This document shows, in pieces, positions 63,838 to 64,000 of a stretch of DNA of 64,000 nucleotides. The notes beneath the pieces are model-generated. The model saw only the letters and a list, made by a program, of their open reading frames with translations. It searched no databases and was not told the DNA's origin. Made by a program: the position numbers and the translations under genes. This stretch comes from JBFWWP01 sp050246115 (GTDB taxonomy: Bacteria > Planctomycetota > UBA8108 > UBA1146 > JAJFFE01). Location: the NCBI GenBank assembly GCA_050246115.1, contig JBFWWP010000005.1, positions 1 to 64,000 of the forward strand. Reading direction: 5' to 3'. Position 1 is the first letter of the stretch. Each line of letters begins with the position of its first letter.

Positions 63838-64000
63838 CAGACCCGGCGTACCATCGACGGTGCAGCCGAGGGGACGTGCGCTCGCGGTGAAGGCGCGAGT
63901 CGGCCTCGTTGCGAGTGGTTCGAAGCACCCGCGCGGGAGGCGGTCGCGCAGCGCTTCGCTTCGACCTTGCCTCGAGTCGAACCCGCGGTGCGTTCGACTT
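63838..64000. other. Right edge, no gene assigned
   Basis: A GTG-initiated frame (GTGAAGGCGCGAGTC near 63889) is open to the right edge, but too little is visible to identify it. No other feature is seen. Confidence 0.3.

Overview
The window is GC-rich bacterial chromosome from a motile, Gram-negative-type organism. It carries genes for bacillithiol (bshA, bshB1, bshC), a selenocysteine pathway (selA, a selD with an in-frame UGA, and the tRNA-Sec gene) and a flagellar regulon of about 27 kb. This mix suggests an under-sampled phylum such as Planctomycetota or a relative, but the phylum cannot be fixed from the sequence alone.

Layout. 1-1837: the end of a transposase-like gene, a gene-free stretch with a large imperfect tandem repeat, and a strong hairpin. 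1838-13922: kynurenine 3-monooxygenase, a Fpg/Nei-type DNA glycosylase (minus), a TPR lipoprotein plus PAS histidine kinase plus FixJ-like regulator, a YhaO/YhaN (SbcD/SbcC-like) nuclease pair, a PilZ protein, an M48 membrane protease and a 126-aa unknown. 14150-19912 (minus): a divergent DUF1015-like protein, then the coupled operon methyltransferase-bshC-bshB1-bshA. 20093-24935 (plus): a coupled three-gene HDOD/kinase module and priA. 25158-33365: a secreted unknown (minus), DUF3108 protein-selA-selD-selC (plus), then a GT39-like membrane glycosyltransferase and lysA (minus).

33655-61980 (minus) is the flagellar block. In transcription order it holds a SpoA (FliM/FliN-like) protein, an NtrB/NtrC-type FlrB/FlrC-like pair, a small unknown ORF, flgB, flgC, fliE, fliF, fliG, fliH, fliI, fliJ, a MotE-like gene, fliK, flgD, flgE, flbD, motA, motB, fliL, fliN, fliO, fliP, fliQ, fliR, flhB, flhA, flhF, flhG, a small membrane protein and fliA. 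No full-length fliM is present. A good sigma-54 promoter match lies just upstream of flgB, consistent with the GAFTGA-bearing activator beside it. At 62128-63837 (plus) a glycosyltransferase-like protein and a methyltransferase follow.

Most notable: (1) a 180-188 bp element with terminal inverted repeats, present in two full copies and one partial copy, always at gene ends and twice supplying a stop codon; (2) a selD that needs selenocysteine for its own translation, with a well-placed bacterial SECIS hairpin, clustered with selA and selC; (3) a methyltransferase translationally coupled to the bacillithiol genes, a candidate for N-methyl-bacillithiol synthesis; (4) a flagellar locus without fliM but with two SpoA-domain proteins.
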